Source of the DNA: Virgibacillus necropolis
GTDB taxonomy: Bacteria; Bacillota; Bacilli; Bacillales; Amphibacillaceae
Length of the DNA: 64,000 nt
Direction: 5' to 3'
Assembly (NCBI RefSeq): GCF_002224365.1
Contig: NZ_CP022437.1
Location: forward strand, 1,240,001-1,304,000
Made by a program: the position numbers and the translations under genes. The notes beneath the pieces were generated by a model. The model ran no database searches. It saw only the letters and a list, made by a program, of their open reading frames with translations, and had not been told where the DNA came from. Numbering within the stretch: position 1 is the stretch's first letter; the number at the start of each line of letters is the position of its first letter. Below, piece by piece: positions 53,130 through 62,283 of this stretch.

Positions 53130-54806
53130 ATGAAGTTGTCTAAATTTTCATTACTTTTGGTACTTGGTTTGTTCTTTAGTATCTTCATGGTTGCGTGCTC
53201 AAACAATGAGAATACTAGTGCAGGCAACGATGAGTCAAACGAGGCGGTAGAAGAATCTAGCGATGTAGAGCAAGTGTTTAATTTAACAGAAACGGACATT
53301 ATCCCAACAATGGATTCTTCACTGGCAACAGATTTGTTGGCATTCCAAGCTTTGAGTAACACAACAGAAGGTCTATATCGCTTAGGCGAGAATGCTGAAA
53401 TTGTTGATGGAATTGCAACAGAACATGAAGTCAGTGAAGATGCGCTCACCTGGACGTTTACACTACGTGAGGATGCAGTATGGTCAAATGGTGAACCTGT
53501 AACTGCACATGACTTTGTGTATGCGTGGCAACGCGCGTTAGATCCTGCAACTGGTTCTGAATACGGACCATATATGATGGGCGGCGTACTTAAAAATGCA
53601 ACAGCAGTAAGTACAGGTGATAAACCAGTTGATTCTTTAGGCGTTAAAGCAGAGGGAGATTATACTTTGGTTGTTACGCTAGAGAAACCAATTCCGTACT
53701 TTGAGTCATTAACAACTTTTGGAACATATTATCCGCTAAATCAAAAGTTTGTTGAGGAGCAAGGCGATGCTTATGCAACAAGCTCGGATGCTTTATTATC
53801 AAATGGACCGTTTAAATTAACTGATTGGGAAAGTACTTCTCAGTCTTGGACTTTTGAAAAAAATGAAGATTACTGGGACGCAGAAGCAGTTACATTAGAA
53901 AAATTGACGTATGATGTTGTGAAAGATCCACAAGTCGGAGTAGATTTATACGATAAAGGAGAACTAGACCGTACGGATTTATCTTCTGATATTGTAGATG
54001 TCTACTCTGCGAATGAGGATTATGAGGTTACACTTGGTACGGGCGTCTATTATCTGAAAATGAATCAAACTACATCAGATGCACTTGCTAACAAAAATAT
54101 TCGTAAAGCAATTAGCCAGGCGTTTAATAAGCAGGCTTTAGTTGATGAGATTTTAAATGATGGATCTATCGCTGCAAAAGGATTCGTACCTAAAAATTTC
54201 GTATCTTTGCCTGAATCTGGTGAAGACTTCCGCGAAGCAAGTGGAGAACTTTCAACTTTTAATGCGGAGGCAGCTAAAGAATTTTGGCAAAAAGGTTTAG
54301 AGGAATTAGGTAAAGACAAAGTTGAACTTGAATTCCTAACTAGTAACAGTGAATCGTCTAAGAACATGGGCGAGTTCATTACAAATCAATTAGAGGAAAA
54401 TCTTGAAGGCTTAGAAGTTACGTTGAAACAAGTACCATTTGAACAAAGCTTGGCGCTAGATGATGAAATGGATTATCAGCTTCAATTATCATCCTGGTTC
54501 CCTGATTATCTAGATCCGTACACCTTCTTAAACTTATTTATTACAGATGGTGGCAACAACAAGATGGGTTACTCTAACCCGGAATATGATGAATTACTTG
54601 CGAAAACGGCAGACGAATTAGCGCTTAAACCTGTTGAACGTTATGAAGCGTTCTTGGAAGCAGAAAAAGTTCTGTTTGAAGATGCTGCAATTGCACCAGT
54701 TTATCAAAGTGCACGAGCACAGTTGATTTCTCCTAAAATGCAGGGCGTTATCAACAATACATTTGGCGCACTGTATGAATACAAATGGGCCTCTGTAGCA
54801 GAATAA
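53130..54806 (+). CDS. Second oligopeptide-binding lipoprotein (OppA-like), orphan
   Basis: A 558-residue family 5 solute-binding protein with a signal peptide and lipobox (FMVAC). GIATEHEVSEDALTWTFTLRE and TAHDFVYAWQRALDP align with the OppA at 9157. No permease or ATPase genes accompany it; it has its own promoter and terminator. It may dock onto the OppBC-DF encoded at 10972-14895 or another system and widen its range. The serine hydrolase upstream and amidohydrolase downstream may process what it binds. Confidence 0.93.
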   Translation: MKLSKFSLLLVLGLFFSIFMVACSNNENTSAGNDESNEAVEESSDVEQVFNLTETDIIPTMDSSLATDLLAFQALSNTTEGLYRLGENAEIVDGIATEHEVSEDALTWTFTLREDAVWSNGEPVTAHDFVYAWQRALDPATGSEYGPYMMGGVLKNATAVSTGDKPVDSLGVKAEGDYTLVVTLEKPIPYFESLTTFGTYYPLNQKFVEEQGDAYATSSDALLSNGPFKLTDWESTSQSWTFEKNEDYWDAEAVTLEKLTYDVVKDPQVGVDLYDKGELDRTDLSSDIVDVYSANEDYEVTLGTGVYYLKMNQTTSDALANKNIRKAISQAFNKQALVDEILNDGSIAAKGFVPKNFVSLPESGEDFREASGELSTFNAEAAKEFWQKGLEELGKDKVELEFLTSNSESSKNMGEFITNQLEENLEGLEVTLKQVPFEQSLALDDEMDYQLQLSSWFPDYLDPYTFLNLFITDGGNNKMGYSNPEYDELLAKTADELALKPVERYEAFLEAEKVLFEDAAIAPVYQSARAQLISPKMQGVINNTFGALYEYKWASVAE

Positions 54807-54824
54807 TTAGAGAGGTATAAAAAG

Positions 54825-54864
54825 TCGGCATTCGCCAGTCAAAACGAGGCGAATGCCGATTTTT
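54825..54864 (+). terminator. Terminator after the second oppA-like gene
   Basis: TCGGCATTCGCC (54825-54836) pairs perfectly with GGCGAATGCCGA (54848-54859) and runs into TTTTT. Confidence 0.92.
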
Positions 54865-54957
54865 CTAATAGAATATAAGAGCGTTAGTTGTAATGGCTAA
54901 GTTCTTTTGCAAAAGTACTAACGGCTTTGTTTTATAGGATTGTTAGGAGGTAAGTTT

Positions 54958-55668
54958 ATGAAAGCAATGATAGGAGTTACTTCTTCAATGGATATAAACG
55001 AAGAAGAGTATATGGTTGCATCGGAAAATGTTAACGGGATTGTTCAAGCTGGCGGAGTGCCAATCATGTTACCTAATTTGGTTGATGAAGCAACTATTAC
55101 GCAGATCGCAAATTCAATCGATGGTTTGTATGCAACAGGCGGCGGTGACATTGACCCAACATTATTTGGGGAGGAGCCACACCCGAATCTTGGAATTATA
55201 ATACCTTCAAGGGATATTTTTGAAGTTTTGTTAATGAAAAAAATGCTTGAAATGGGTAAACCAATATTAGCAATCTGTCGTGGCTGTCAGATTTTAAACA
55301 TTGCTGTTGGTGGAGATATGTACCAGGATATTTATGCTCAGATTGACCGTGATTTAATACAGCACAATCAAAAAGCACCGAAAGGACATGGCTCTCATTA
55401 TGTAACTGTTTCAGAAGGAAGTCTATTGTATCAATTAACTGGTGTGGACACGTTAAAGGTAAACACGATGCATCATCAGGCAAATAGAAAGGTGATTAAT
55501 CCTTTTGTAGTTAGTGGAAAAGCTAATGACGGGATTATCGAGGCGATTGAAAGTAGTTCGCATGGATTTGTGCTAGGACTGCAATGGCACCCGGAAAAAA
55601 TGGCAACAACTGGTGATGAAGCTTCGTTGAAGATTTTTAAGGGATTTGTGGAAGCTTGCGGGGTATAA
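54958..55668 (+). CDS. Class I glutamine amidotransferase-like hydrolase (PuuD family)
   Basis: A 236-residue protein with the catalytic nucleophile in LAICRGCQILN, YATGGGDIDPTLFGEEPH, the histidine in GLQWHPEKM and the glutamate that completes the triad. Family members hydrolyse gamma-glutamyl-GABA and related gamma-glutamyl amides. There are no putrescine-pathway genes nearby. TAGGAGGT precedes ATG 54958. Confidence 0.9.
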   Translation: MKAMIGVTSSMDINEEEYMVASENVNGIVQAGGVPIMLPNLVDEATITQIANSIDGLYATGGGDIDPTLFGEEPHPNLGIIIPSRDIFEVLLMKKMLEMGKPILAICRGCQILNIAVGGDMYQDIYAQIDRDLIQHNQKAPKGHGSHYVTVSEGSLLYQLTGVDTLKVNTMHHQANRKVINPFVVSGKANDGIIEAIESSSHGFVLGLQWHPEKMATTGDEASLKIFKGFVEACGV

Positions 55669-55867
55669 GAGTAACTTAATAGTATGGGAGAGTCGCAAGC
55701 GAATCAGTGCTAGCGGCTCTTTTTGCTGTGTTTAAAAGGTTTAACCATTAGATATAGTGACTCTAATGGTGCTTATATGTGGAAGTTGGTCATTTCCCGG
55801 GAAATATCGACATAGAGCGATAATGAATGTTTCAAGAAGATACAAATTTTACAGACCAACGTAGTTG

Positions 55868-56335
55868 AAATACGGTCCGTGGTTAAACAAAATAAAGTGC
55901 GTCAGTGAAAATACGGTCTGTGAACAGCGAAATACGATCGGTCATAGGCAAAATACGGTCCGTGAGTAGCAGAATACGATCGGTAACAGAAGAAATACAG
56001 TCCGTCAGAAAAATACGATCCTTGAACAGTGAAATACGATCGGTCATAGGCAAAATACGGTCCATGAGTAGCAGAATACGATCGGTAACAGAAGAAATAC
56101 AGTCCGTCAGAAAAATACGATCCGTGAACAACGAAATACGATCCGTCATAGGCAAAATACGATCCGTGAGTAGCGAAATACGATCCGACATAGAGAAAAT
56201 ACGGTCCGTGAGTAGCAGAATACGATCGGTAACAGAAGAAATACAGTCCGTCAGAAAAATACTGTCCCTGGACAGCGAAATACGATCCGACATAGGCAAA
56301 ATACAGTCCGTAAGTAGCAGAATTTCGTCACAGTA
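55868..56335. repeat. Minisatellite of about 21-bp units with a 102-bp higher-order period
   Basis: About 22 units centred on AATACG(G/A)TC(C/G)GT are spaced 18 or 21 bp apart. A block of four 21-bp units and one 18-bp unit repeats every 102 bp: the CGTCATAGG or GGTCATAGG marker recurs at 55939, 56041 and 56143. All spacings are multiples of three, so long frames stay open on both strands (144 codons plus, 138 codons minus) and give 7-residue repeats, but neither has a convincing ribosome site. Most of the 764-bp gap 55669-56432 is this array; the rest shows nothing clear. Confidence 0.9.
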
Positions 56336-56432
56336 CTGAAAAAGGTTGGAACGATAGAAAAGCTTTATAAATAAGATATAACTAAACTAATGTATGAGTG
56401 ATTTTTTGCTATTTTTAATGAGGGGTGTATGT

Positions 56433-57878
56433 ATGCCAGCTATAACTGGGGATGACTATATTGATCGAATTGATGAGCTGAAAAATAATGTATGGATTGA
56501 TGGGAAACAGGTAACAGGGAAGATTTCTGAGCATCCTGCATTTAAGGGTGTAATAAAAAGCCAGGCAGCTTTATATGATCTGCAATACGATGAAATGACG
56601 AAGGATGTTATGACATATCTGTCGCCGTTGACAGGGAAACAAGTAGGGATTTCATATTTACAGCCAAAAACTCAGGGGGATTTGGTGAAAAGACGAGCGA
56701 TGGTTCAGCAATGGGCTAGGAGTAATAATGGAATGATGGGGAGAAGTCCTGACTATATGAACACTGTTTTAATGGCGTTTGCTTCTTCCGCGAAGTTATT
56801 AGAGGGAAAAGAAAATTGCTTTCCTGAGAACATAACGAAATTTTATGAATACGCGCGTGAAAATGACCTATCGATGACACATACTTTTATTGATCCACAA
56901 GTAAATAGAACACAGTTTTATTTTGAAGACTCAGAAGAACCAATTGCGGCTAAGGTTGTTGATAGAACCGAGAAGGGAATTGTGGTTAAAGGTGCGCGGC
57001 TTCTGGCGACTCAAGGTGGAATAACGGACGAAATTTTAGCCTTTTCAGCTGGGGGCGTTGTTGATAAAGCGAATGGCTTTGCTTTTTCTATACCTAGTAA
57101 TAGTGAGGGACTGCGATTCGTTTGCAGGGAATCGTTCGTGGGAGGCGACTCTGTTTTTAATTATCCATTAAGCTCGCGATTTGAGGAAATGGATACGATA
57201 GTTGTATTCGATAATGTGTTAGTACCGTGGGATCGTGTATTTTACTATGACAACATGGAAGTTTCGAATTCGTTTATGGGAGCAAGTTCGTTTCAACCTT
57301 TTACGTTGCATCAAGCTGTTTCTAGACAGATTATTAAAACGGAGTTCGTATTAGGAGTTGTACAGTCTATCATCGACACGATTAACATTAGTGAATATCA
57401 GCATGTTCAAGAGAAAGTATCTGAAATTATTGTAGCGTTAGAAACGATGAAGGCTTTGGTGATGAAGTCGGAGGTTGATGCGCAAATTGATGAGTGGGGA
57501 TTTATGCGACCAGACCGAACCACACTACAAATTGCGATTAATACATTCCCACGTGTCTATCCACGGTTTACCGAAATCATACAGTTGTTAGGTGCGAGTG
57601 GATTAATGTCGATTCCTACAGAAGATGCATTTAAATCTCGAGTACGTGCGGATTTGGATCAGTATTTACAGTCGAAGTCTCGGAATGCGGAGGACCGCGT
57701 GCGAATTTTTAGACTAGCTTGGGATTTAACGATGAGCTCATTCGGTACACGTGAAACATTATATGAGCGGTATTTCTTTGGCGATCCTGTTAAGCTAGCA
57801 AGTCAGTTGTATTTTTCTTATGACAAGCGTGAGTATGTGAAGCGCGTGGAAGATTTCTTGGCAGTTAAGAAAGTATAA
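56433..57878 (+). CDS. hpaB: 4-Hydroxyphenylacetate 3-monooxygenase oxygenase component family (HpaB, YoaI-like)
   Basis: A 481-residue FADH2-dependent monooxygenase of the HpaB group. ISEHPAFKGVIKS, GMMGRSPDYMNT, HTFIDPQVNR, the central VVKGARLLATQGG and FDNVLVPWDRVFYYDN are characteristic. It hydroxylates 4-hydroxyphenylacetate or another phenol to a catechol, using FADH2 from a separate reductase (HpaC), which is not nearby. The start is ATG 56433 after GAGGGGTG. The gene is isolated between the minisatellite and a terminator. Confidence 0.9.
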   Translation: MPAITGDDYIDRIDELKNNVWIDGKQVTGKISEHPAFKGVIKSQAALYDLQYDEMTKDVMTYLSPLTGKQVGISYLQPKTQGDLVKRRAMVQQWARSNNGMMGRSPDYMNTVLMAFASSAKLLEGKENCFPENITKFYEYARENDLSMTHTFIDPQVNRTQFYFEDSEEPIAAKVVDRTEKGIVVKGARLLATQGGITDEILAFSAGGVVDKANGFAFSIPSNSEGLRFVCRESFVGGDSVFNYPLSSRFEEMDTIVVFDNVLVPWDRVFYYDNMEVSNSFMGASSFQPFTLHQAVSRQIIKTEFVLGVVQSIIDTINISEYQHVQEKVSEIIVALETMKALVMKSEVDAQIDEWGFMRPDRTTLQIAINTFPRVYPRFTEIIQLLGASGLMSIPTEDAFKSRVRADLDQYLQSKSRNAEDRVRIFRLAWDLTMSSFGTRETLYERYFFGDPVKLASQLYFSYDKREYVKRVEDFLAVKKV

Positions 57879-57992
57879 ATCCTTTCTTACTGCATAAGTG
57901 CAACTAAGGATTGGAGATAAGCCAAGTTCTCTAATAATAAGTTCTTGGTGAATTTTCAGGCACTACCTGGTAATGCTCGGTATGTTGACAAA

Positions 57993-58038
57993 TAAAAAAA
58001 GGATAGGACACCTAATGTGTTACCTATCCGAATTTTTT
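57993..58038. terminator. Bidirectional terminator between convergent genes
   Basis: GGATAGG (58001-58007) pairs with CCTATCC (58023-58029) plus an inner ACAC/GTGT stem, with an A run on the left and T run on the right. The stop codon of the acyl-CoA dehydrogenase gene falls inside it. Confidence 0.8.
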
Positions 58039-59186
58039 TGTCTTGCAATAGATGTTGTGGCAAGCTGCACGATTGTCATATCATCCATTGGCGGGTTGTG
58101 TAGGCCAGCACGGACGTCCCGATAATAGCGTTGCAACGGGTTTTGTTTAGATAAACTACGAGCACCAGCAATACGCATAGCTAAATCCACAATTTCTACA
58201 GCTTGATTCACGACCGAAAGTTTAACAGCCCCAAGTTCTGGCTTCATCGTCTGACGTATTTCATTACTACTTTCATCCCACTTCTTCGCTACAGAATAAA
58301 GGAAATGCTGAGATTGCATGGCTTTTAATTCCATTTCACCAATTTTTTGTTTTACATTAGGTAGGTCGGAAATAGTTCCTTCTATGCTGTTTGGTGAATA
58401 GCTTGTAGCAAATTCTATCGCGTATTCTTGTGCTGCACGAGCTATTCCAAGATAGCATGCTGGTATATGCAACAGCCAACCGGCAGCTGGTTTATTACCA
58501 GGTGTCAAGTATTGGACAAGGTCATCGTCTTCAACTTTTACAGCTGTTAAAACAAGATCATGACTGCCGGATCCCCTCATAGCTATAGAGTCCCACGTCT
58601 CATCTATTTTAACGCCATCCCTATTTCGTTTGATTAAAAAGTTTGCAACTTTGTCGGACTCATTAATTGAGGCACTAACAACAAAGTAATCTAAAATTGG
58701 AGCAAGTGTAGTGAAGGTTTTTCTTCCGTTTATCACCCATTTCTCGCCAACCTTTTTAGCGACTGTTTCAGGTTTTCCGCCTCTAGTAGGGCTTCCGGTA
58801 GCTGGTTCTGTTGCAGCGTTATTTAAAAGGGCTCCTGTCTCCATAACGTCTTTCGCAAACGCTTGATACTTTTCTTTTTTCCAAGTATGATGTTCGCCTA
58901 GAAATTTAGTGATTCCCATATGCCAGCCTATAGAAAGTGCTGTGGAACCGTCTGCTTTTGCCAGGGTTTCTTGAAGGCGGATCATCTCAGATAGTGAAAT
59001 ACCTAAACCACCATATTCTTTTGGAACGGTTAATGCTGGATAACCAATGTCTTTTAAGTCGTTAAAGTTTTCAAATGGAAATGAACCATCTTCATCGTGT
59101 TGTTGGGCTCTTTCTGTAAAAGGCTTTATTTTCTTTTCTAATGCTTTTATTCGTGCTTTAGTTGTATTAAGGTCAGTCAACTTCAT
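58020..59186 (-). CDS. Acyl-CoA dehydrogenase family protein (YdbM-like)
   Basis: A 388-residue flavoprotein of the acyl-CoA dehydrogenase fold: an N-terminal helical domain with GYPALTVPKEYGGLGIS, a central beta domain with NNAATEPATGSPTRGG and KWVINGRKTFTTLAPILDYFVV, then a C-terminal helical bundle. The C-terminal catalytic glutamate of classic enzymes is not evident, which is usual for relatives such as YdbM and flavin monooxygenase-like members that act on non-CoA substrates. AGGAGG precedes the ATG. No partner genes are adjacent. Confidence 0.87.
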   Translation of the reverse strand: MKLTDLNTTKARIKALEKKIKPFTERAQQHDEDGSFPFENFNDLKDIGYPALTVPKEYGGLGISLSEMIRLQETLAKADGSTALSIGWHMGITKFLGEHHTWKKEKYQAFAKDVMETGALLNNAATEPATGSPTRGGKPETVAKKVGEKWVINGRKTFTTLAPILDYFVVSASINESDKVANFLIKRNRDGVKIDETWDSIAMRGSGSHDLVLTAVKVEDDDLVQYLTPGNKPAAGWLLHIPACYLGIARAAQEYAIEFATSYSPNSIEGTISDLPNVKQKIGEMELKAMQSQHFLYSVAKKWDESSNEIRQTMKPELGAVKLSVVNQAVEIVDLAMRIAGARSLSKQNPLQRYYRDVRAGLHNPPMDDMTIVQLATTSIARQKNSDR

Positions 59187-59319
59187 TAGTAAACCTCCTA
59201 GTTTTATTCATACAATATTAGTAGGATTTATTAGTTATATTATTTCATTAACCTAATTGACGTGTAAAGAAATAAACACTGATAATGTTTCGGGTTTCTT
59301 TTTTATTTCTTCTTAGTGG

Positions 59320-59346
59320 TTAATTTTCTATATTTAATACCGATAT
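59320..59346 (+). promoter_or_regulatory. Predicted sigma-D (motility) promoter of motA
   Basis: TTAA (59320-59323), a 15-bp spacer and ACCGATAT (59339-59346) match the sigma-D pattern TAAA-N15-GCCGATAT with two differences, 38 bp before the motA start. Confidence 0.7.
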
Positions 59347-59384
59347 AGTATATATGAATGTATAGCGAAATTGGGGGTTAGATA

Positions 59385-60185
59385 GTGGATAAGGCATCGA
59401 TTATAGGCGTGATATTAGCAACTATCGCTATTGGAGTTGGGATGACTTTAAAAGGGGTTAGTCCGGTTGCGTTAATAAATCCAGCAGCATTATTAATTAT
59501 AGTTGGAGGGACTGCCGCATCCGTTTTTATTGCGTTTCCAATGCGTACACTAAAAAATGTGCCGACACTTTTTAAGATTATTTTTAAACAAGGTAAAAGC
59601 AAAAGGATAGAAGAAATCATTGAAATGTTTACGGAATGGGCAGAACTTAGCCGCAGGGAGGGTGTTTTATCACTAGAAGGTAAAATCGAGGAGACAGAGG
59701 ATACGTTTCTTTACTCTGGAATGCAATTAGTGGTTGATGGTCAATCCCCTGACTTCATCCGGGATGTTATGCTTGAAAAGGTTGATGCGATGGAGGAGAG
59801 GCATCAGGAAGGGGCTTCTATTTTTACACAAGCTGGAACATACGCCCCTACTTTAGGTGTGCTTGGTGCTGTAATTGGCTTGATTGCAGCACTTGGGAAT
59901 ATGGAGGATACAGATGCATTAGGTCATGCGATTTCTGCAGCTTTTGTTGCAACACTACTCGGTATTTTCACAGGTTATGTATTATGGCATCCATTTGCAA
60001 ATAAATTACGAGAAAAGTCTAAGAATGAAGCAAAGATTAAATATGTAATGGTAGAAGGAATATTGTCGATAGCAAATGGTGAATCTCCACAAATCATTAA
60101 AGATAAATTAGGTTCTTATCTTTCACCAAGAGAGTTAACGAAAATAAAACAGGAGGAGACCGATGCGCAAAAAGAAACAGCGTAA
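59385..60185 (+). CDS. motA: Flagellar motor stator protein MotA
   Basis: A 266-residue protein with four predicted membrane segments (about 5-25, 30-50, 150-170 and 180-200). TAGTYAPTLGVLGAVIGLI-like sequence (AGTYAPTLGVLGAVIGLIAAL) and the cytoplasmic loop with ELSRREGVLSLEG carry the residues that contact FliG. With MotB it forms the ion-conducting stator. The GTG start follows GGGGG. It overlaps the motB start by 23 bp (GGAGG inside the 3' end of motA). Confidence 0.95.
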   Translation: MDKASIIGVILATIAIGVGMTLKGVSPVALINPAALLIIVGGTAASVFIAFPMRTLKNVPTLFKIIFKQGKSKRIEEIIEMFTEWAELSRREGVLSLEGKIEETEDTFLYSGMQLVVDGQSPDFIRDVMLEKVDAMEERHQEGASIFTQAGTYAPTLGVLGAVIGLIAALGNMEDTDALGHAISAAFVATLLGIFTGYVLWHPFANKLREKSKNEAKIKYVMVEGILSIANGESPQIIKDKLGSYLSPRELTKIKQEETDAQKETA

Positions 60186-60926
60186 AGAGACACATATAGA
60201 TGAATCATGGTTAATCCCTTATGCAGACCTATTAACCCTTCTACTCGCATTATTTATCGTTTTATTTGCAATGAGTAGTATAGATGCACAGAAATTCGAG
60301 GAGCTTGCCCGTGTTTTTAATGGTGAATTTTCTGGTGGGAATGGTGTGCTTGAACACAACGAAAGTCCTGAAATAAACAAAATGAAGTTCCGATTGATAC
60401 AAAAAAAGAGAAGGATAGGGAAGAAGAAAAGGTTAAAGAAACTGTAAGCGGTAAAGAAAAAGAAATGAATGAATTAAGGGAACTTGAAAGAAAAATTAAT
60501 GAATACATTACAACAAATGATTTAACTGGTGTGTTAAAAACGCAACTGGGTGAAGAAGGACTATTAATTACCATTTTAAATGATGTCTTTTTTGACTCTG
60601 GAAGTGCTGAGGTTAAAGAAGCGGGATCTAAAATTGCAACAGAGGTTTCTAACTTCTTAGTCACTGATCCGCCAAGGAATATTGTAGTTAGTGGGCACAC
60701 GGATAATCGTCCAATGCATACGGATGAATTTGATTCTAACTGGGAGCTTAGTGCTATACGAGCTGTTCATTTTATGCGTTTATTGCTTAAAAATGCAGAA
60801 CTTGATCCTGAAAAGTTTAGTGCAAAAGGTTTTGGGGAGTACCACCCAATCGTGCCTAATACTAGTGATGTTAACAAGGCCAAAAATAGACGTGTAGAAG
60901 TATTAATTTTACCTAGTTACGAATAG
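60163..60926 (+). pseudogene. motB: Flagellar motor stator protein MotB, frame disrupted
   Basis: The 5' part (60163-60447) encodes ETHIDESWLIPYADLLTLLL with the ion-binding aspartate and the membrane helix; it then runs into a basic out-of-frame tail and stops. The rest, in the -1 frame, continues from about NEVPIDTKKEKD through SGHTDNRPMHTDEFDSNWELS, a complete OmpA-type peptidoglycan-binding domain, to a stop at 60926. The break must lie between 60372, after an opposing stop, and 60447. An A-AAA-AAG heptamer in the right phase for -1 slippage is at 60402-60408. It may be a mutation, a sequencing error or recoding. The sequence matches the MotB (proton) rather than the MotS type. Confidence 0.9.
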
Positions 60927-60983
60927 AATACATATCTGATGAGTATTATTGATGGTCAACTGAAAATTAAAGTTTGGAATTTT

Positions 60984-61015
60984 AGGTACTTGAGTTGTGC
61001 TACTCAGTACCTTTT
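60984..61015 (+). terminator. Terminator after motB
   Basis: AGGTACTTGAGT pairs with ACTCAGTACCT (one bulge) and is followed by TTTTCTT. Confidence 0.75.
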
Positions 61016-61137
61016 CTTATTTATATTTCCTCGTAAACTGAACAATGTTCACCTACTTTACCTAATTCTAATTATTGATTTTTTTCCTGTATCACTCTAG
61101 CATATAGATTAATAAACTAACAAGAAGGGGCTATTAA

Positions 61138-62091
61138 ATGAAAATTATTGATACACATTGTGATGCACTGTTGAAAATGCAACTTGCTAAACGAGGAAAG
61201 TTTATTAAAAGCGGTACACTTGATTATAAAACATCGAAACATTTGGATAATAACCTAACCAATCTAAAGGCGGGACAACTAATGGCGCAGTTTTTCGCCA
61301 TATTTATCCACCCAAATGTCCCGGCAAGTGAAAAGTGGCAACATGCTTTGGAACAAATTGACTTATTTTATACTGAGGTACTAGAAAAAAATCCGGAGAT
61401 GAAACACATCAAATCATGGAAAGACTTTGATGCATTGCAAGAAAATGAAATTGGTGCTGTTTTAACACTAGAAGGCGCAGATGCTTTTGGTAATGATTTG
61501 AGTAAGCTGCGTCATTTATATCGCCTTGGTGTTTTGTCAGTAGGTTTAACGTGGAATAATGCAAACCTTTGTGCTGATGGAGCAGAAGAGCCACGTGGCG
61601 GAGGGGTAACACTTCTCGGAAAAGAAGTAGTAAAGCTTAATAATGAAAATTATGTATATACCGATGTTTCCCATTTAACGGTTAAGGGATTTTGGGATAT
61701 CATGGAGCTAGCAAAATACCCGATTGCCAGTCATTCGAATGCTCGAACAGTTTGTGACCATGTTCGTAATCTTGATGATGAACAAGTCAAAGCAATGTTC
61801 GCAAACAATGGTACGCTTCATGTAGTTTTTAACCCGCCGTTTATTAATTATGAAAAAGATAATGCGACGATAGCTGATTTACTAAAACATATCGATCATC
61901 TATGTTCACTTGGTGGAGTAAAACATATTGGTTTTGGTTCTGACTTTGACGGTATTACGTCGTTCGTTACGGATTTATCTGATGCTGCACACTATCAAAA
62001 TCTAATCAACGAGTTACTTAAATACTATTCTGAGGATCAAGTAAAAGGGTTTGCTTATCGGAATTTCTTGGATAATCGACCTAGACTGTAA
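61138..62091 (+). CDS. Membrane dipeptidase-type (M19) dipeptidase
   Basis: A 317-residue zinc dipeptidase related to renal dipeptidase. Metal ligands are visible in DTHCDALL, the bridging glutamate in LTLEGADAF, histidines in TDVSHLT and IASHSNAR, and the aspartate in GFGSDFDG. It has no signal peptide and probably hydrolyses cytoplasmic dipeptides, including those with D-residues or proline. AAGAAGGGG precedes the ATG. Confidence 0.92.
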   Translation: MKIIDTHCDALLKMQLAKRGKFIKSGTLDYKTSKHLDNNLTNLKAGQLMAQFFAIFIHPNVPASEKWQHALEQIDLFYTEVLEKNPEMKHIKSWKDFDALQENEIGAVLTLEGADAFGNDLSKLRHLYRLGVLSVGLTWNNANLCADGAEEPRGGGVTLLGKEVVKLNNENYVYTDVSHLTVKGFWDIMELAKYPIASHSNARTVCDHVRNLDDEQVKAMFANNGTLHVVFNPPFINYEKDNATIADLLKHIDHLCSLGGVKHIGFGSDFDGITSFVTDLSDAAHYQNLINELLKYYSEDQVKGFAYRNFLDNRPRL

Positions 62092-62104
62092 ATTACTGAA
62101 AAAT

Positions 62105-62150
62105 CCCCAAATATAGACGCGTTCAAAGTTGCGTCTATATTTGGAGATTT
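62105..62150 (+). terminator. Terminator after the M19 gene
   Basis: CCAAATATAGACGC (62107-62120) pairs perfectly with GCGTCTATATTTGG (62131-62144), followed by AGATTTTG. Confidence 0.85.
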
Positions 62151-62177
62151 TGCTGTTTTGATTGAAGTTAACTTAAA

Positions 62178-62252
62178 TTATTCAACAGGAACGACTTCTG
62201 CTCTCAACAAGAGTCCTAACATTACAAGTATACCGAGTTTTAATCGTTTCAT
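62178..62252 (-). CDS. 24-residue peptide gene downstream of the M42 aminopeptidase
   Basis: A GAGGAGAGG ribosome site 10 bp upstream starts a 24-residue peptide with a basic beginning (KRLK), a hydrophobic core (LGILVMLGLLL) and a short polar end (RAEVVPVE). It starts 31 bp after the M42 gene on the same strand and would be co-transcribed. It could be a membrane micropeptide or an exported signal-type peptide; no Rap-type receptor is nearby. I recognise no family. Confidence 0.55.
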   Translation of the reverse strand: MKRLKLGILVMLGLLLRAEVVPVE

Positions 62253-62283
62253 CAGTTATCGTCCTCTCCTCGTATAATTTATC

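Noticed and set aside
55883-56339. Two long overlapping frames in the minisatellite
   Set aside because: Both arise because all repeat spacings are multiples of three; no ribosome sites, so not called as genes.
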